Below are positions 6,464 through 9,013 of a stretch of DNA of 9,013 bases, in pieces. Position 1 is the stretch's first letter. Each line of letters opens with the position of its first letter. Both the position numbers and the translations under genes were made by a program. Source of the DNA: Rhodospirillaceae bacterium (GTDB lineage: Bacteria; Pseudomonadota; Alphaproteobacteria; UBA8366). The stretch spans positions 14,408 through 23,420 of the forward strand of contig PARQ01000029.1 in assembly GCA_002711555.1 (NCBI GenBank), in the 5' to 3' direction. The notes beneath the pieces were generated by a model. The model worked only from the letters and a program-made list of their open reading frames with translations. It made no database searches and was not told the DNA's origin.

Positions 6464-8006
6464 TCACGAGCGCGTGGAGGAATACACCCCTACTGACCGC
6501 TGGATAATAACCATTGTTGCCATGTCCGGTACATTTTGTATGTTTATCTCGGCAACCATTGTCAACGTTGCAATTCCAAGCGTTATGGGAGCTTTCGGAG
6601 TTGGCCAAGATCAGGCCCAATGGGTAGCTACGGCCTATCTTGCGACTATGGTTGCAAGCCAACTTCTCAGCCATTGGTTCGTAAGAGCTTTTGGTACGCG
6701 GCTTGCCTACGTCATCATTATTTGTATTTGGTTGTTTGGCACTCTTGTTTGTACCACAACAACCACCCTAGATTTCTTGGTTTTGGGTCGGGTGCTGCAA
6801 GGCATGGGAGCTGGGGTGATGCAACCCCTGGTAATGGTGCTGGTATTTAAAGTCTACCCGGCTGATAAACGTGGTTTCGGAATGGGTATCTACGGTATGG
6901 TAGCAACTCTAGCGCCAACTTTCGGTCCGTTACTCGGTGGGTACGTAATTGACTATTTTTCATGGAGAACAATATTTTACGCACCAGTACCGCTAGCAAT
7001 TATCGGACTGATTTTAGGGCCTATTTTTATACCAGGAGACCGCCCGAGAGGGCCTTTGCCAAGGTTTGATTGGTCGAGTTACATACTTCTATGCATAACA
7101 CTGTGCTGCATCATTTCCATATTGTCCAACAGCCAAAGATGGGGTTGGGACTCCAACATAATGATTTACACAATTATTATAGGCTCAGTCACTGGTATAT
7201 GGTTTATAAAAATACAAACTCAGGCAACGCTTCCAATGCTAGACTTTTCTCTTTTCCGTCACGGACGTTTCAGTGCGGCGGTGGCGGTGTCTTTTGTTTT
7301 TGGTATGGGCAACTTTGCCTCAAGTTACATGGTCCCTGTATTCTCTCAGGTGGTCCAAGGGTTCACACCTAGTAATGCAGGTCTTGTAATGATGCCGGCA
7401 GGAATTCTTCTGTCGGCAGCTCTGCCTTTTACCGGAAGACTCTCGGATCATGTCCCGGCACATATAATGGTAATGGCGGGTCTAATACTATTTGCCGCTG
7501 GTGCTATTCTTATGAGCGGAGCAGATGTGAACACTTCTTTCTTCAGTCTCATGATTTTTATAATCATAAGTAGATTTGGTCTTGCGTTTATTTTGCCTTC
7601 ACTAACCACCGCAGCTTTCGATGCAATTGAGCCGGAGGAACTTAACCAAGGCGCTGGTGCGTTGAACTTTCTTCGGCAACTCGGTGGTGCATCTGGTATT
7701 TCAATACTAGTTATCACAATGGAGAACCGAGCTCAGTTCCATGGCACGAGCCTTACCGCTACTCAGACTCCCGAAAACAATGTTAGCCGCGAACTGTTGG
7801 GTGCAGTTAGCAATTTAATGGGGCAGCACGGACTACCAGATGCACTACATACAGCGGGTGCATTACATTATCTTGGCGAAATTGTTTATGCGCAAGCCTA
7901 TACACTAGGTTTTAAAGATGGCTTCCTAGTTCTTGCCTTATTTTTCCTTCTGGCATTGCTGCCAGCATATGCCATGCGCGAGCGCCCCCGACATACGGAG
8001 AAATAA
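6444..8006 (+). CDS. emrB: EmrB-type DHA2-family MFS multidrug efflux transporter, first copy
   Basis: A 520-residue, 14-segment drug:proton antiporter of the inner membrane that should work with the EmrA just upstream. Evidence includes TM1 ATIVNVAIP (37-45), the motif-B region LGRVLQGMGAG (114-124, Arg116), the antiporter motif C APTFGPLLGGY (157-167) followed by SWRTIF (173-178), FGMGNFAS (286-293), the loop GRLSD (331-335) and RQLGGASGIS (411-420). Length fits EmrB (about 512). The usual loop 2-3 motif A is replaced by VRAFGTRLAY. The Asp usual in TM1 of 14-segment drug exporters (LDxT) is Ser36 (ISAT) here. Translation begins at TTG inside emrA, so production is coupled to the adaptor. 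The substrate is not predictable; hydrophobic drugs, uncouplers, fatty or aromatic acids are typical for the family. Confidence 0.92.
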   Translation: MTSETDDHERVEEYTPTDRWIITIVAMSGTFCMFISATIVNVAIPSVMGAFGVGQDQAQWVATAYLATMVASQLLSHWFVRAFGTRLAYVIIICIWLFGTLVCTTTTTLDFLVLGRVLQGMGAGVMQPLVMVLVFKVYPADKRGFGMGIYGMVATLAPTFGPLLGGYVIDYFSWRTIFYAPVPLAIIGLILGPIFIPGDRPRGPLPRFDWSSYILLCITLCCIISILSNSQRWGWDSNIMIYTIIIGSVTGIWFIKIQTQATLPMLDFSLFRHGRFSAAVAVSFVFGMGNFASSYMVPVFSQVVQGFTPSNAGLVMMPAGILLSAALPFTGRLSDHVPAHIMVMAGLILFAAGAILMSGADVNTSFFSLMIFIIISRFGLAFILPSLTTAAFDAIEPEELNQGAGALNFLRQLGGASGISILVITMENRAQFHGTSLTATQTPENNVSRELLGAVSNLMGQHGLPDALHTAGALHYLGEIVYAQAYTLGFKDGFLVLALFFLLALLPAYAMRERPRHTEK

Positions 8007-8008
8007 AG

Positions 8009-9013
8009 ATGGCAACGGGAGATATGGCAGAGCTTGAGGCTCGGTATGGCCCTAATTTTCGATGGTTAGTCGCAGCTGCAGGGGTTACCGGAACTATATC
8101 AATGGTGCTCTCAGCAACTATAGTAAACGTTGCGGTGCCAAGTGCGATGGGCGCATTCGGTGTTGGCCAAGACCAGGCACAATGGATGGCAACTGCCTTC
8201 ATAGCGACCATGGTTGCTAGTCAATTGCTGGCAGCATGGTTTATAGATGCGCTAGGTGAACGATTGACTTACACGGTCATCGCAGCCGTTTTCCTTTTTG
8301 GAAGCTGGCTCTGCTATTTAAGTCCAACCATGGATATTTTGATACTGGGACGGGTTATACAAGGTATTCCAGCAGGTATTATACAACCCTTAATGATGTC
8401 AGTGATCTATCGCGCTTTCCCTCCTGAAAAAAGAGGTTTGGCGATGGGGATTTATAGCACCGGCCTAATGATGTCGCCGATGCTTGGACCTGTAGCGGGC
8501 GGATACATCATAGATGAACTGAGTTGGCGTCATATTTTTCTATTTCCTTTGCCATTTTGTGCCGCAGCTTTGGCCTTAGGTTTCTTTTTCCTTCCCGGAG
8601 CGTGGAAGGTTCGTTATCTGCCGCGATTTGATTGGTCAAGTTACATCCTTTTAGTAGCGGCAGTATTCCTTTTGTTAACAGCCCTCAGCAATGGACAGCG
8701 CTATGGCTGGTCGTCGAATTACGTCCTCACCTTATTCTTCCTAGCATTGATAGTTGGTGGTTGGTTTATCCACCTACAATTGCGCAGTGCGGCCCCTCTG
8801 TTAGATTTTTCTCTGTTCAATAATGCCCAATTTAGCGCTGCAGTGATCGTTTATTTTGTTTTTGGAATGGGTAATTTTGCTTCCAACTATATCATTCCAG
8901 TGTTTGTTCAAGAGGTACAGAATTTTTCTGCTACGTTGTCGGGATTGGTGTTACTTCCTGCGGGTATTATGGTTGTATGCTTAGTTTCTTTTATGGGCAG
9001 ACTTACTGACCTC
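8009..9013 (+). CDS. emrB: EmrB-type DHA2-family MFS efflux transporter, second copy (3' end outside window)
   Basis: An open frame of 335 codons runs to the last base of the window, starting two bases after the stop of the first emrB. GGAG (7997-8000) lies eight bases before the ATG. It is a clear paralogue of the preceding protein along its whole visible length, roughly half identical by eye. Identical blocks include MGAFGVGQDQAQW (47-59), ATMVASQLL (66-74), LPRFDWSSYILL (204-215) and FVFGMGNFAS (283-292). Motif B (LGRVIQG, Arg115) and motif C (SPMLGPVAGGY, 156-166) are present. About the first nine to ten membrane segments are visible, so it is cut by the window and not shown to be truncated. 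TM1 again has Ser (Ser35, LSAT) in place of the usual Asp. It is probably an inner-membrane exporter sharing the single EmrA, either as an alternative pump or as a partner subunit. Confidence 0.9.
   Translation, partial: MATGDMAELEARYGPNFRWLVAAAGVTGTISMVLSATIVNVAVPSAMGAFGVGQDQAQWMATAFIATMVASQLLAAWFIDALGERLTYTVIAAVFLFGSWLCYLSPTMDILILGRVIQGIPAGIIQPLMMSVIYRAFPPEKRGLAMGIYSTGLMMSPMLGPVAGGYIIDELSWRHIFLFPLPFCAAALALGFFFLPGAWKVRYLPRFDWSSYILLVAAVFLLLTALSNGQRYGWSSNYVLTLFFLALIVGGWFIHLQLRSAAPLLDFSLFNNAQFSAAVIVYFVFGMGNFASNYIIPVFVQEVQNFSATLSGLVLLPAGIMVVCLVSFMGRLTDL

Noticed and set aside
7912..8211. 99-codon minus-strand frame spanning the junction of the two emrB genes
   Set aside because: It overlaps conserved coding sequence of both pumps on the opposite strand and resembles no protein family I know.
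6444..9013. Recent duplication or mobile-element origin of the emrB pair
   Set aside because: The two genes differ at many silent and replacement sites, and no terminal repeats, transposase or target duplications flank them. An old duplication fits better.

Overview
The window looks like chromosome of a Gram-negative bacterium of moderate, slightly AT-leaning base composition (impression only, not counted). The EmrA/EmrB-type export genes imply an outer membrane. Operon style (4-base ATGA overlaps, GTG and TTG starts) and protein character suggest a proteobacterium, perhaps a marine or free-living alphaproteobacterium. That placement is a weak guess, because no rRNA or other marker gene is present.

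Layout: two divergent gene groups flank a 131-base spacer at 3224-3354. The minus-strand group, in transcription order, is a ketopantoate-reductase-family dehydrogenase (3223 to 2219), a QorA-type NADPH:quinone oxidoreductase (2222 to 1218) and a short major facilitator transporter (1205 to 87). These genes overlap by 4 bases and then are 12 bases apart, so they are almost certainly one operon. The plus-strand group starts with two tandem paralogous hot-dog dehydratases of the MaoC/HTD2 (FAS1-like dehydratase) type (3355-4221 and 4218-5084, 4-base overlap). A 209-base spacer follows, with a 14-base dyad and A/T tracts. Then comes an export operon: an EmrA/HlyD-type periplasmic adaptor (5294-6463), a first EmrB-type DHA2 transporter (6444-8006, TTG start, 20-base overlap) and a second EmrB-type transporter (8009 to the window end, incomplete).

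Together the genes read as a small-molecule locus: two NAD(P)H-dependent oxidoreductases and an importer or exporter on one side, and a probable two-subunit enoyl-CoA hydratase/dehydratase on the other, next to a tripartite efflux system with two alternative or paired inner-membrane pumps. The substrate cannot be read from sequence. No regulator, outer-membrane channel, RNA gene, mobile element, CRISPR array or broken gene was seen. Bases 1-86, downstream of the MFS gene, hold only A/T-rich sequence with no gene I can support.

The most notable points are the two tandem duplications (dehydratase pair and EmrB pair), the shared loss of the usual membrane Asp in TM1 of both pumps, and the dyad ahead of emrA. 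None of this amounts to a demonstrably new system. The pairings are the testable leads.
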